Below, piece by piece: positions 1-9,736 of a DNA stretch of 64,000 nucleotides (position 1 is its first letter; each line of letters opens with the position of its first letter). The position numbers and the translations under genes were made by a program. The notes under the pieces are model-generated. The model ran no database searches, was not told where the DNA came from, and saw only the letters and a list, made by a program, of their open reading frames with translations. Source of the DNA: CAZUYC01 sp964624475. Lineage in GTDB: Bacteria > Myxococcota_A > UBA9160 > SMWR01. Location of the stretch: positions 52,197 through 116,196 of the forward strand of contig CAZUYC010000096.1 of assembly GCA_964624475.1 (NCBI GenBank), in the 5' to 3' direction.

Positions 1-1
1 C

Positions 2-229
2 TCCGCGCTGGCACAGTCCGCCCTCGACGCGCTCGGGCCGCGGCTGCGGGTCCAGCTCCACGACACCCTGGAGAAGGTCGCCTGGGAGTCGCTGAGCGAC
101 GTCACGGACCAGATCGTCCGCCAGGCCGTGGAGCGCATCGAGGCCATCGCCTGGGAGGTGATCCCGCAGATGGCCGAGACGCTGGTCCGCGAGGAGATCC
201 GGCGGATGAAGGGCGAAGACGGCTCCTAG
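2..229 (+). CDS. C-terminal end of an unidentified protein (5' truncated by window edge)
   Basis: Only the last 75 residues are present, in a frame open from base 2 to a TAG stop at 227-229. The segment is strongly helical and amphipathic, and ends with the motif EVIPQMAETLVREEIRRMKG. From memory, tails of this kind close some response-regulator and zinc-ribbon proteins of deltaproteobacteria. No catalytic or binding motif is visible, so the function cannot be assigned. It ends 23 bases before nadC on the same strand and could be its upstream operon partner. Confidence 0.55.
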   Translation, partial: SALAQSALDALGPRLRVQLHDTLEKVAWESLSDVTDQIVRQAVERIEAIAWEVIPQMAETLVREEIRRMKGEDGS

Positions 230-252
230 CCCACGGGCTACTCTCCGTGGTC

Positions 253-1155
253 ATGAGTGGCTCCCCGGCCACCCTGCCGCCCCTGCACAGCTGGCTGCCG
301 CTCGTGCGGCGGGCCATCGACGAGGACCTCGGCCCCGGCGACGTCACGAGCGCCCTGGTGGTGGAGGCGGGGCGGCGGGGCGCGGCGCGCATCGAGGCGC
401 GCCAGGCGCTCGTCGTCTGCGGGCTCGGCGTCGCCGAGGTGGTCTTCCGCGAGCTCGATGCGGGAGCCGGTTTCGAGGCGCGCTGCCGGGATGGAGATCG
501 CGTAGGGCCGGGAGCTCCGCTCGCCGACGTCTCTGGCGACCTGCGGGCGATCCTCGCCGCCGAGCGCACCGCGCTCAACTTCCTCGGACGCCTGTGCGGC
601 ATCGCGACCCTGACCCGCCGCTTCGTCGACGCCGTGGCCACCACCGGCGCGCGGATCGTCGACACGCGCAAGACCCTCCCCGGCTGGCGCCTGCTCGACA
701 AGTACGCGACCGCCGTCGGCGGGGCGACGAACCATCGCGTCGGGCTCTTCGACGGGATCCTGCTCAAGGACAACCACCTGGCCCTCGCCGGCGGCGTCGG
801 CCCGGCGCTCCGCAGAGCCCGCGCCGCAGCGCCGGCGGGCCTGCGCATCCAGGTGGAGGTCGAGAGCGAGGCGGATGCGCTCGCCGCCCTCGACGCGGGC
901 GCCGACTTCCTGCTCCTCGACAACCGCACGCCCGAAGAGCTCGAGCGCATCGTGAAGGGCGTCGCCGGGCGGGCCCTGCTCGAGGCCTCCGGAGGGGTTG
1001 CGCTCGAGAACGTACGCGCCGTGGCGGCCACCGGGGTCGACCGGATCTCGATCGGGGCCCTCACCCACTCCGCCCCGAACGCCGACGTCGCGATGGAGAT
1101 CGCGGAGCAAGCCAGCGAAGAGCGGAGGGATCGGCGCGGGGGTGCCGCGCGGTGA
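253..1155 (+). CDS. nadC: Nicotinate-nucleotide pyrophosphorylase (carboxylating)
   Basis: This is quinolinate phosphoribosyltransferase, the cytoplasmic NAD-synthesis enzyme that turns quinolinate and PRPP into nicotinate mononucleotide, CO2 and pyrophosphate. The family signature is intact: DTRKTLPGWRLLDKYA, then GGATNHRVGLFDGILLKDNH, and near the end SGGVALENV and GVDRISIGALTHS. The ATG at 253 gives a normal length of about 300 residues; a GTG at 247 in the same frame is possible. The stop overlaps the start of birA, so the two are probably translationally coupled. nadA and nadB are not in the window. Confidence 0.95.
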   Translation: MSGSPATLPPLHSWLPLVRRAIDEDLGPGDVTSALVVEAGRRGAARIEARQALVVCGLGVAEVVFRELDAGAGFEARCRDGDRVGPGAPLADVSGDLRAILAAERTALNFLGRLCGIATLTRRFVDAVATTGARIVDTRKTLPGWRLLDKYATAVGGATNHRVGLFDGILLKDNHLALAGGVGPALRRARAAAPAGLRIQVEVESEADALAALDAGADFLLLDNRTPEELERIVKGVAGRALLEASGGVALENVRAVAATGVDRISIGALTHSAPNADVAMEIAEQASEERRDRRGGAAR

Positions 1156-2146
1156 AGGGCGGCCCGGCGCGCGTGCTCGACTCCCTGCGCCGCGCCGAGG
1201 GCCGTGTCTGCTCCGGAGCGCAACTTTCCACCGACCAGGGCGTCTCCCGCGCCCAGATCTGGAAGCACGTCGAGGCGCTGCGCGGTCACGGCTACCGGAT
1301 CGAGGCCGTCCCGGGCGGCGGCTACCGGCTCTGCGCGGCGCCCGACCGCCTCTACCCGGAGGAGATCCAGGCCGGCCTCGACACCCGCTGGCTCGCCCGC
1401 GAGATTCGCTGGTTCGACGCGATCGACTCGACCAACCGCGTCGCGCTCGAGCTGGCGCGCGCGGGCGCGCAGCACGGCACCACCGTCGTCGCCGAGGGCC
1501 AGACGGCCGGTCGCGGGCGCCTCGGCCGCTCCTTCTTCTCGCCGCCGTACCTGAACCTCTACACCTCGATCGTGCTGCGGCCGCGCCTCGCCACGGCCGA
1601 GGCGCCCACCTGGATCCTCGCCTCCGCCAGCGCCGTCGCCGAGGCGATCGCCGAGACGGTGGAGGGTCCGGACGCGGTCGAGATCAAGTGGCCCAACGAC
1701 GTCCTGCTCGGCGGGAGGAAGACCTGCGGGATCCTGATGGAGCTCGGCGCCGAGGCCAGTCGCGTGGCCTTCCTCGTGCTCGGGATCGGGGTGAACCTGA
1801 ACGTCGATCGCGCCGAGTTCCCCGAGGAGTTCCGCGCCCACGCGACGAGCCTCGCCTCCCACACGGGCCGCCGCATCGATCGCGCGACCTTCGCGCGCTG
1901 CCTCTACCATCGGCTGGAGCGGACGCTCGACGCCTGCGCCCAGGGAGGCTTCGCGGCCGTGCGCGGCGGCTTCGAGGCGCGCTTCCGGATGCCCGGCCAA
2001 CGCGTCCGCGTGCAGGAGCTCGACGGCTCCGACATCGCGGGGATCGCGCTCGGCATCGACGCCGACGGGGCCCTCCGCGTCCGACGCGACGACGGCCGCG
2101 AGGTGCGCGTCGTCGCCGGCGACGTGACGATCGCGAAGGAGGGTGC

Positions 2147-2150
<4 letters not shown>
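1152..2150 (+). CDS. birA: Biotin--[acetyl-CoA-carboxylase] ligase, bifunctional BirA type
   Basis: The enzyme activates biotin with ATP and attaches it to the carrier domain of biotin-dependent carboxylases. Residues about 1-60 form a helix-turn-helix (SRAQIWKHVEALRGHGYRIE followed by GGGYRL), so this is the form that can also repress biotin genes. The catalytic domain has the adenylate loop GRGRLGR, the KWPNDVLL motif and a C-terminal SH3-like domain. The GTG start at 1152 overlaps the nadC stop, and the end overlaps coaX by four bases (GTGA), which indicates one transcript for three cofactor genes. The length of 332 residues is normal. Confidence 0.95.
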
Positions 2151-2967
<817 letters not shown>

Positions 2968-2971
<4 letters not shown>

Positions 2972-5031
2972 AGAACACCAAGCCGAGCGAGACCTACAAC
3001 TTCGCCCTCATCGGACATGCCGCGGACGGCAAGACCTCGCTCGGCGAGGCGATCCTGCACGCGGCGGGCGCGCGCAACACGCTCGGCCGGGTGACCGACG
3101 GGACGTCGTGCCTGAACCACCTGCCGGAGGAGAAGGAGCGCCACCACACGATCAGCTCGGCGATCTACGCCTTCGACTGGAACGGCCGACACCTGACCCT
3201 CGTCGACACCCCCGGCGACTCGAACTTCCAGGCCGAGGGCCGGATCGCGCTGCACGCCCTCGACGGCGCCGTGCTCGTCGTCTCCGCCGTCGGCGGCGCC
3301 CGGGTGGGGACCCAGCGCATGTACGCGGCGGCGAAGACGCTCGGCATGCCCGTCGTGGCCTTCGTGAGCGGGATCGATCGGGAGCACGCCCGCTTCGACG
3401 CGGCGGTCGAGTCCCTGCGCGGGCTCGAGGCGAACCCGGTCGTGCTCGCGCTCCCCATCGGCACCGAGACGAGGGCGCGCGGGGTCGTCGACCTTCTCGC
3501 GATGCGGGCGCGGACGCCCCGGGGCGACGAGGAGATCCCGCCCGAGCTCGCCGACCCGGCCCGGGTCGCGCGCGAGAAGCTCGTCGAGGCGGTCGCCGAG
3601 TGCGACGACGCCCTGCTCGAGAAGTACCTCGAGTCCGGCGAGATCGGCGAGGACGACCTGAAGCGCGGCCTCGTCGCCGGCACGCGCAGCGGGCGCCTCG
3701 TGCCCGTGCTCTGCGGCTCGGGCACGGGCGAGCTCGGCATCGCGTCGCTCCTCGACGCCGTCGGCGGGATCCTGCCCTCGGCGGAGGCGCGGGGCGCCTG
3801 GCCCGCGCGCGACGCGAGCGGCGCCGAGATCCAGGTCGAGCCGAGCCCCGACGCGCCCTTCTCGGCACGCATCTTCAAGACGATCATCGACCGCTACGCC
3901 GGGACGCTCTCCGTGATGCGCATCGTCTCGGGTCGGCTCTCGCCCGACAGCGCCCTGCTCGACGCGACGGCCGACCACCGCGAGCGCGTCGGCAAGCTGC
4001 TGCTGCTGCGCGGCGAGGAGCACGTCGACGTCCCGGAGGCGGGGCCTGGCGACGTCGTCGCCGTGGCCAAGCTCAAGTCGGCCCGCACCGGGCACGCGCT
4101 CACGAGCGAGAAGGGCGGCATCCATCTCGCGGAGATCCCGATCCCGCAGGGCGTGATCTCGTACGCGATCCAGCCGCGGTCCAAGGCCGACGAGGACAAG
4201 GTCTACTCGTCGCTCGGCCGGCTCGTGGAGGAGGACCCCACGCTGCACCTCGGCCGCGAAGCCTCGACGGGCGAGTTCCTGCTCTCGGGCATGGGCGAGC
4301 TGCACGTGCGCATCACGGTCGCGAAGCTGCGCCGGATGTTCGGGGTCGACGTCGATCTGAAGCGCCCGAAGGTGCCCTATCGCGAGACCATCACCCGGCG
4401 CGCCGAGAACGTGGAGGGCAAGCTCAAGAAGCAGACCGGGGGCAAGGGCATGTTCGGCGTCTGCTATCTCACGGTGGAGCCGAAGCCCCGCGGGGAAGGC
4501 GTCGAGTTCGCCGACGAGATCGTCGGCGGCTCGATCCCGCGCAACCTGATCCCGGCCGTCGAGAAGGGCGTGATCGAGGCCTGCGCGGCCGGCCCCCTGG
4601 CCGGCTTCCCCGTGGTCGACCTCCGCGTGCGCTGCATCGACGGCAAGCACCATGCGGTGGATTCGAACGAAATGGCCTTCAAGCTCGCGGGATCCTTTGG
4701 CTTCAAGGCTGCGGTGGAAAAGGCCCACCCAACGCTCCTCGAGCCGATCATGAAGGTCGAGATCGTGTCTCCCAGCGAGTTCGTCGGAGACATCCTCGGC
4801 GACGTCTCCGCGCGCCGGGGGCGCGTCCAGTCCAGCGAGTCCCGGGGTTCGTCCCAGGTCATTCAGGCGCAGGTCCCGATGGCCGAAATGCTGGAGTACG
4901 CGAGCGCCCTGACCAGCCTCACCGGGGGCCAGGGCGAGTTTCACATGGAGTTCTCGCATTACGACGAGGCTCCAGCGCAGGTGAAGGAAAAGGTCATCGC
5001 CGAGGCCCACGCGGCCCGGGCCGCCTCCTAG
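2968..5031 (+). CDS. Elongation factor G-like GTPase (divergent EF-G paralogue)
   Basis: The 687-residue protein has the five-domain architecture of EF-G, with the GTPase at about 1-270 and EF-G domains II-V after it (GEFLLSGMGELHVRI in domain III, SPSEFVGDILGDVSARRGRV in domain V). The P-loop is GHAADGKTS. Two GTPase motifs are changed: DTPGH is DTPGDSNF, so the catalytic histidine is Asp, and NKxD is SGID. It therefore belongs with the EF-G-like paralogues and is unlikely to be the main translocase; it could act in ribosome release or as a regulatory GTPase. It is translationally coupled to coaX. Confidence 0.88.
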
Positions 5032-5103
5032 CCGGCCCGACGGCTCGGCCTCGGCGCGGCCGGGCGCGTGTCCCGGCGTGCCGATCGGGGAGCCGTGCCC
5101 GTG

Positions 5104-6171
5104 ATGGAGCAGCCGCAGAGGATCCGGGTCGCGCTCTCGCCGCAGGCGGAGCGCTACGCGAGGCGTGACGCGCCGCGCGAGGCGCGCCTGATGGCCGCCC
5201 GGGGCGCCCTGCCGCTGCCGCCCGTCGAGCTCGCGACGCTGCTCTTCGCCCTGATGCACGACCCCGACGCCGAGGTGAAGGGGATCGCGCGCGACAGCCT
5301 CGAGCGGCTTCCCGACGGCGTCTGCCAGGCGGTGCTCTCCGGGGACGTGCACCCGGCGATCCTCTCCCACTTGGCCGCCGCCTTTCGCGACCGCGAGGAC
5401 CGCACCGAGCGGATCGCGCTGAACCCCGCCGCGGACGATGCCACGCTCGCCTTCCTCGCGAGCCTCCCGAGCAAGCGCGTGGTGGACATCGTCTCGAACA
5501 ACCAGGAGCGCATGCTGCGCGCGCCGGAGATCGTGGACGCGCTAGGCTCGAACCCGCTCACGGGCCGCTCGGTGATCGAACGCATCCTCGCCTTCGTGGG
5601 CGAGGACGCGGCCCGGGAGGCCGCCGGGGACGGCGAGGTCCTCGACCGCGATGCCGAGGCCGCCCTGCGCGCCGTGCTCGGCGAGGACCTCGGCCGCTTC
5701 GCCCGCTCGCTCGTGGAGGAGCCCGCCGAGCCGGCCGCGGGCAAGGCGACCGGCGAGATCGTGAACCTCTACGCCCTGATCCAGAAGATGTCGGTCTACC
5801 AGAAGATCAAGCTCGCGCGCCTCGGCAACCGCGAGGCGCGCGGGCTGCTGGTGCGCGACCGCAACAAGGTCGTGGCGGTCGCCGCGATCCTCTCCCCCAA
5901 GCTCACGGACAACGAGATCGCCGCGATCGCGCAGTCGCGCAACGTCGGCGACGAGGTGCTGCGCATCGTCGCGAACAACCGCCAGTGGACGCGCAACTAC
6001 AAGATCAAGCGGGCGCTGGCCTCGAACCCGAAGACGCCGCAGCCGCTCGCGATCGGCTTCGTGAGCCAGCTTCACGACAGCGACATGCTGTCGCTGATGA
6101 AGAGCAAGGACGTGCCGTCGGCGATCGCGACGCACGCGCGCCGGATGCTGACCAAGAAGGGGAAGCTCTAG
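5104..6171 (+). CDS. Alpha-helical repeat (HEAT/LRV-like) protein of unknown function
   Basis: This 355-residue cytoplasmic protein has no signal peptide and is built of recurring helical units. Motifs such as ERIALNPAADDATLAFLA, DALGSNPLTGRSVIERIL and ALASNPKTPQPLAIGFV share an xNPxT turn typical of alpha-solenoids (DUF2336 or LRV-like). No catalytic residues are evident, so a scaffold role is inferred. The ATG at 5104 is preferred because GGGGAG lies about 12 bases upstream; GTG at 5101 or 5068 would lengthen it. The gene ends directly against an MglA-like GTPase gene, and both lead into a GAF-GGDEF gene, which points to one signalling module. Confidence 0.75.
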   Translation: MEQPQRIRVALSPQAERYARRDAPREARLMAARGALPLPPVELATLLFALMHDPDAEVKGIARDSLERLPDGVCQAVLSGDVHPAILSHLAAAFRDREDRTERIALNPAADDATLAFLASLPSKRVVDIVSNNQERMLRAPEIVDALGSNPLTGRSVIERILAFVGEDAAREAAGDGEVLDRDAEAALRAVLGEDLGRFARSLVEEPAEPAAGKATGEIVNLYALIQKMSVYQKIKLARLGNREARGLLVRDRNKVVAVAAILSPKLTDNEIAAIAQSRNVGDEVLRIVANNRQWTRNYKIKRALASNPKTPQPLAIGFVSQLHDSDMLSLMKSKDVPSAIATHARRMLTKKGKL

Positions 6172-6192
6172 ATGCCCGAGGGGAGCCGCGAC

Positions 6193-7140
6193 ATGGCCGA
6201 GGTCAACGCCCGCATCGTCTACTGGGGCAGCCAGGGGGCCGGCAAGTCCCAGAACCTGCGCGCCGCCTTCGCGAAGCTGCGCCCCGACCATCGCGGCGAG
6301 GTCAAGCAGGTGCCGACGCGCATCGATCCCAGCGTAGGCTACGAGGTGCTGCCGATCTCGCTCGGGGAGATCGCGGGCGTGCGCACGCAGCTCGAGCTGA
6401 TCGCGGTGCCCGGGCAGCGCGAGCAGATCCCGACCCGCAAGCAGCTCCTCGACCAGGTCGACGGGCTCGTCTTCGTGGCCGACGCGCGCGCGGAGCGGGC
6501 CGAGGCGAACCTCGCCGCGTTGCGCGAGCTGCGCCAGGGGCTCGCCGCCTACGGCCGCAGCCTCGAGCAGGTTCCGCTCGTCGTCCAGTACAACAAGCGC
6601 GACCTCGCCGACCCCTACGCGATCGAAGCGCTCCACCGCCGCCTCGGGCTCGGCAGCACCCCCGTCTTCGAGGCGGTGGCGACCCAGGGCACCGGAGTGC
6701 TGCAGACGCTCTCGACGATCTCGAAGCGGGTGATCCGCGCGTTGCGCGACCAGGCCCTGGGGGCCGCGCCCGCGCCGGCGCCCCCGGAAGCCGAGCCGTC
6801 CCCGGCCGCGCCGGCGACGCCGGTCGAGCGCATGGAGCGCGCGATCCTGACCGAGGCGGAGCACCCCGAGGCCCCGGCGGCGGCCGCGGCAAGGCAAAGC
6901 GCGGAGGCACTCCTGGCGTCCAACTGGCAGGGCGCTTCCGGGGAGATCGAGCGCGCGGGCGGCGTGCGCCTCGGACCCGACCTGACCATCGTCTCGGTGG
7001 GAGCGGCCGTGCGCAGCGGCGATCGCGAAGTCGCCGTCCCGCTCGTGCTCGGTGACGCGAGCGGTAGGACGGGCACGCTGCTGCTCACGCTGCGCCTCGA
7101 CGCGCTGACCGAGCCCGGCGAGGACGAGGTCTCCGTCTGA
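6193..7140 (+). CDS. MglA-like small GTPase with C-terminal extension
   Basis: Residues about 1-190 are a Ras-like GTPase of the MglA type. The P-loop is WGSQGAGKSQNL, DTAGQ is replaced by the MglA-style VPGQREQIPTRKQLLDQVDG, the specificity motif is QYNKRDL and the G5-like motif is AVATQGTG. MglA controls polarity and motility in Myxococcus. About 120 further residues follow: an Ala/Pro-rich linker, then a predicted beta-rich segment (RLGPDLTIVSVGAAVRSG). The ATG at 6193 aligns with MglA starts and has GAGGGGAG upstream; ATG 6172, right after the previous stop, is the alternative. No roadblock partner (MglB) is adjacent. The stop overlaps the next gene (ATGA). Confidence 0.88.
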   Translation: MAEVNARIVYWGSQGAGKSQNLRAAFAKLRPDHRGEVKQVPTRIDPSVGYEVLPISLGEIAGVRTQLELIAVPGQREQIPTRKQLLDQVDGLVFVADARAERAEANLAALRELRQGLAAYGRSLEQVPLVVQYNKRDLADPYAIEALHRRLGLGSTPVFEAVATQGTGVLQTLSTISKRVIRALRDQALGAAPAPAPPEAEPSPAAPATPVERMERAILTEAEHPEAPAAAAARQSAEALLASNWQGASGEIERAGGVRLGPDLTIVSVGAAVRSGDREVAVPLVLGDASGRTGTLLLTLRLDALTEPGEDEVSV

Positions 7141-9428
7141 TGCGAAAGCGCATCGCGATCTACGGGTCGAGCGAGGAAACGCTCCAGCTGATCCCGCTGC
7201 TCGCCGCGAACCCCGACGTCGAGATCGCCGGCATCTGGGACGCGGACCCGGCGGCCTTCGCCGCGCGCCTCGCGGTCATCGCGCCGCGCGCCGCCGCGGG
7301 GATCGAGAGCTGGCTGGTCGACGACCCGGCGTCCTTCGCCCGCGATCCGAATCTCTACGCCGTGATCGACGCGAGCGGCGGCTCGGCCTTCGCGGAGCGC
7401 TTCCCCGAGGCCGCCGAGCGCGGCGTGCAGATCGTCTCGCCGCTCACCGCCCGCCTGCTCTGGGGCTACGGCGCGCCCGCCGCCGACCGCAAGCTCGAGG
7501 TGCTCGGCGCCCTCCAGGAGGTCGTCGAGTCCTACAACCTGACGGTCGACACCGACGAGCTCTTCGAGCGCATGCTCGAGATCGCGCTCGGCGTCACGGG
7601 AGCCGAGGGCGGCTCGCTGATGCTGCTCGACGCGGAGGCGCGCGAGCTGCGCGTGCGGGTGGCGGTGGGGGTCGAGCCGGAGCTCTGGCCGAAGATCCGC
7701 GTGCCGCTCGGAGAGGGGATCGCGGGCCGGGTCGCGGCCGAGGCCAGGCCGCTGCGCCTGCGCGGCAAGGCGGATCGCCAGGCCTTCCGGATCGTCCGCG
7801 AGCGGCTCGACGTCGAGTCGGCGCTCTGCGTGCCGCTCGTCCACGAGGGGCGCGTGCTCGGCGTGCTGAACCTCCACCACACGAGCCGGCCCGACGCCTT
7901 CGGCGACGCCGACCTCGAGTTCGCCGAGCAGCTCGCCGCGCTCGACGCGCAGATCATCGCGCGGGCCCAGGAGCACGAGGCGCTGCGCAGCCAGGCCGCC
8001 CGCTACGAGGCCGTGAAGGAGGTGCACCGCATCCTCGGCGCGCGCGATCCCCTGCCGGCGCGCCTGGCCTCGCTCTGCCGCTTCGTCGCGGCACGCGCCG
8101 GGGACGGCATCGCCACGCTCTACCTCTACGACCCCGACGAAAACGAGCTGCGGCTCGCCGCGAGCTCGCTCGCGGGCGGCGGCTTCGGCGAGGAGTACCG
8201 CATCCCGATGAACCACGGGATCGACGGCGGCGCGGCGGCGCGGCGCAAGCCCGCCTTCCTGAGCCAGTCCGACGGCACCCTCGCCTACGCGGCCCTCCCG
8301 CTGCTCGCCGGCGACGCGCTCGCGGGGCTGCTCTCGTTGCAGTCCGGGCCCGGCGCGCCGCGCGGGCGCGCCGCGCAGGAGACGCTGCTCGAGGTCGCCG
8401 CCGCGGCCGCGCAGGAGATCGCGACCGAGCGGGGGCGCGAGAGCATTACCCTGCGGGCGACCAAGGCCAGCGCGATCAACGAGGCGGGGATCCGCATGAT
8501 CGCGGCGCGCGATCCGGCCGAGGTGCTGCGGCTCGCGACGTCCTCGGCGGCGATGGTCCTCGAGGCCGACCACGCCGTGCTGCGCCTCGAGGACGAGGAG
8601 ACGCGCCGCTACGCGATCCGGTCCTACTTCGGCTCCGCGGACGGCCGGCTCCAAGAGAAGCTCTTCCGGCTCGACAAGCAGGTCTCGGTGGACGTGATCA
8701 AGCGGCGCGGGGCCTTCCACGTGCGCAGCGTCGCCGAGGATGCGCGGCTGCGGGACTTCGGCACCGACGTGCGGTCGCTCGTCGCGGCGCCGCTCCGGCG
8801 CGCCGGGCGCATCGTCGGCACGCTCGCCCTCTACGACAAGGTCTCGAGCGACCGCCTGGTATCCGGGAGCTTCGGCGCCGAGGACCTGACCCTCTTCACC
8901 AAGTTCACCTCCTACGTCGAGCAGGCGGTTGCGAACGCGCTCGAGCACGCCCACGCCCGTCGCTTCCAGAACTTCGACGAGGAGACGGGGCTGCCGAACG
9001 CCGCCTACGTCAGCAAGCGCATCGACGAGGAGCTCGCCCGCGCCAACCCGCGCCAGGACGCCCTCGCGATCGCGATCTGCCGGATCGAGAACCTGCGCGA
9101 GATCGAGAACCAGACCGACTCCGCCCACCTGCGCCGCGTGCTCCAGCGCACCGCCGACGGCCTGCGGGCGCACGTGCGCGACTTCGACGTCGCGGCGCGC
9201 ACCGGCGAGGACGAGTTCACGGTGCTCCTGCCCGAGCCGGGCGTGGCCGGCGGCGAGCGCGTCTTCGCCCTCGCGCGCGGCGTCGCCGAGCACGTCGCGC
9301 GCGACGACGAGCTGAACCTGCCCGTGCGCGTGGCCCTCGCCTTCGGCTACGCGCTGCACCCCGAGGAGGGCCGCGACCGCGAAACCCTGCTCGCGCGCGC
9401 CCGCGAGGCGCGCATCCGGATGGTGTAG
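7140..9428 (+). CDS. Rossmann-GAF-GAF-GAF-GGDEF signalling protein
   Basis: The 762-residue soluble protein starts with a nucleotide-binding Rossmann-like domain (about 1-115; KRIAIYGSSEETLQLIPLL, with DASGG further on) resembling DapB-type NAD(P) domains. Three GAF-like sensor domains follow (about 135-280, 290-430, 440-600), then a diguanylate cyclase domain (about 610-762; DEETGLPNAAYV). The active-site loop reads RTGEDEF instead of RxGGDEF, so cyclase activity is doubtful. There is no transmembrane segment, so it should sense an internal ligand. It is translationally coupled to the GTPase gene, suggesting it relays signals to or from the GTPase. Confidence 0.85.
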   Translation: MRKRIAIYGSSEETLQLIPLLAANPDVEIAGIWDADPAAFAARLAVIAPRAAAGIESWLVDDPASFARDPNLYAVIDASGGSAFAERFPEAAERGVQIVSPLTARLLWGYGAPAADRKLEVLGALQEVVESYNLTVDTDELFERMLEIALGVTGAEGGSLMLLDAEARELRVRVAVGVEPELWPKIRVPLGEGIAGRVAAEARPLRLRGKADRQAFRIVRERLDVESALCVPLVHEGRVLGVLNLHHTSRPDAFGDADLEFAEQLAALDAQIIARAQEHEALRSQAARYEAVKEVHRILGARDPLPARLASLCRFVAARAGDGIATLYLYDPDENELRLAASSLAGGGFGEEYRIPMNHGIDGGAAARRKPAFLSQSDGTLAYAALPLLAGDALAGLLSLQSGPGAPRGRAAQETLLEVAAAAAQEIATERGRESITLRATKASAINEAGIRMIAARDPAEVLRLATSSAAMVLEADHAVLRLEDEETRRYAIRSYFGSADGRLQEKLFRLDKQVSVDVIKRRGAFHVRSVAEDARLRDFGTDVRSLVAAPLRRAGRIVGTLALYDKVSSDRLVSGSFGAEDLTLFTKFTSYVEQAVANALEHAHARRFQNFDEETGLPNAAYVSKRIDEELARANPRQDALAIAICRIENLREIENQTDSAHLRRVLQRTADGLRAHVRDFDVAARTGEDEFTVLLPEPGVAGGERVFALARGVAEHVARDDELNLPVRVALAFGYALHPEEGRDRETLLARAREARIRMV

Positions 9429-9439
9429 CCGCGGGATAC

Positions 9440-9735
9440 CCGCCGCGCGGGCGCAGGCCACGCAGAGGGTCCGGAAGCCTCCCGAGGCGCGTGCCGAAGG
9501 TGCGGTCGAGCACCGCCCGGAAGACGTTCACGAGGCTCAGGTCGGGATCGATGGGGAGCGCGCCTCGATCGGGCAGGCGCACCGCAGCCAGGACCCCCAT
9601 CGCCTGCCAGCCGTAGATCCGCCGGACGTGCTCCCAGGCATCGCTCGGGTACTCGAGGTAGGCGCCGACGGCCGCGAAGAACAGGAAGAGCGCCGTGAAG
9701 AAGCAGCCGTCTGCGAGGCGGAGGCGACCGCGTGA
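9440..9735 (-). pseudogene. Remnant of a membrane protein gene
   Basis: Between the GGDEF gene and ald there is no intact gene. The minus strand keeps an open, protein-like stretch of about 90 codons with a membrane-helix-like segment (CFFTALFLFFAAVGAYLEYP) followed by SDAWEHVRRIYGWQ and RALPIDPDLSLVNVFRAV-like sequence. No credible start codon or ribosome site precedes it, and to its left the frame runs into the antisense of the GGDEF gene. It looks like an internal fragment of a larger membrane protein left by deletion. It could also be a chance frame in GC-rich DNA, so confidence is limited. Confidence 0.35.
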
Positions 9736-9736
9736 G

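Noticed and set aside
102..2000. Long minus-strand open frame opposite nadC and birA
   Set aside because: It is Arg/Ala/Gly-rich without any motif and is antisense to well-supported genes; such frames are expected at this GC content.
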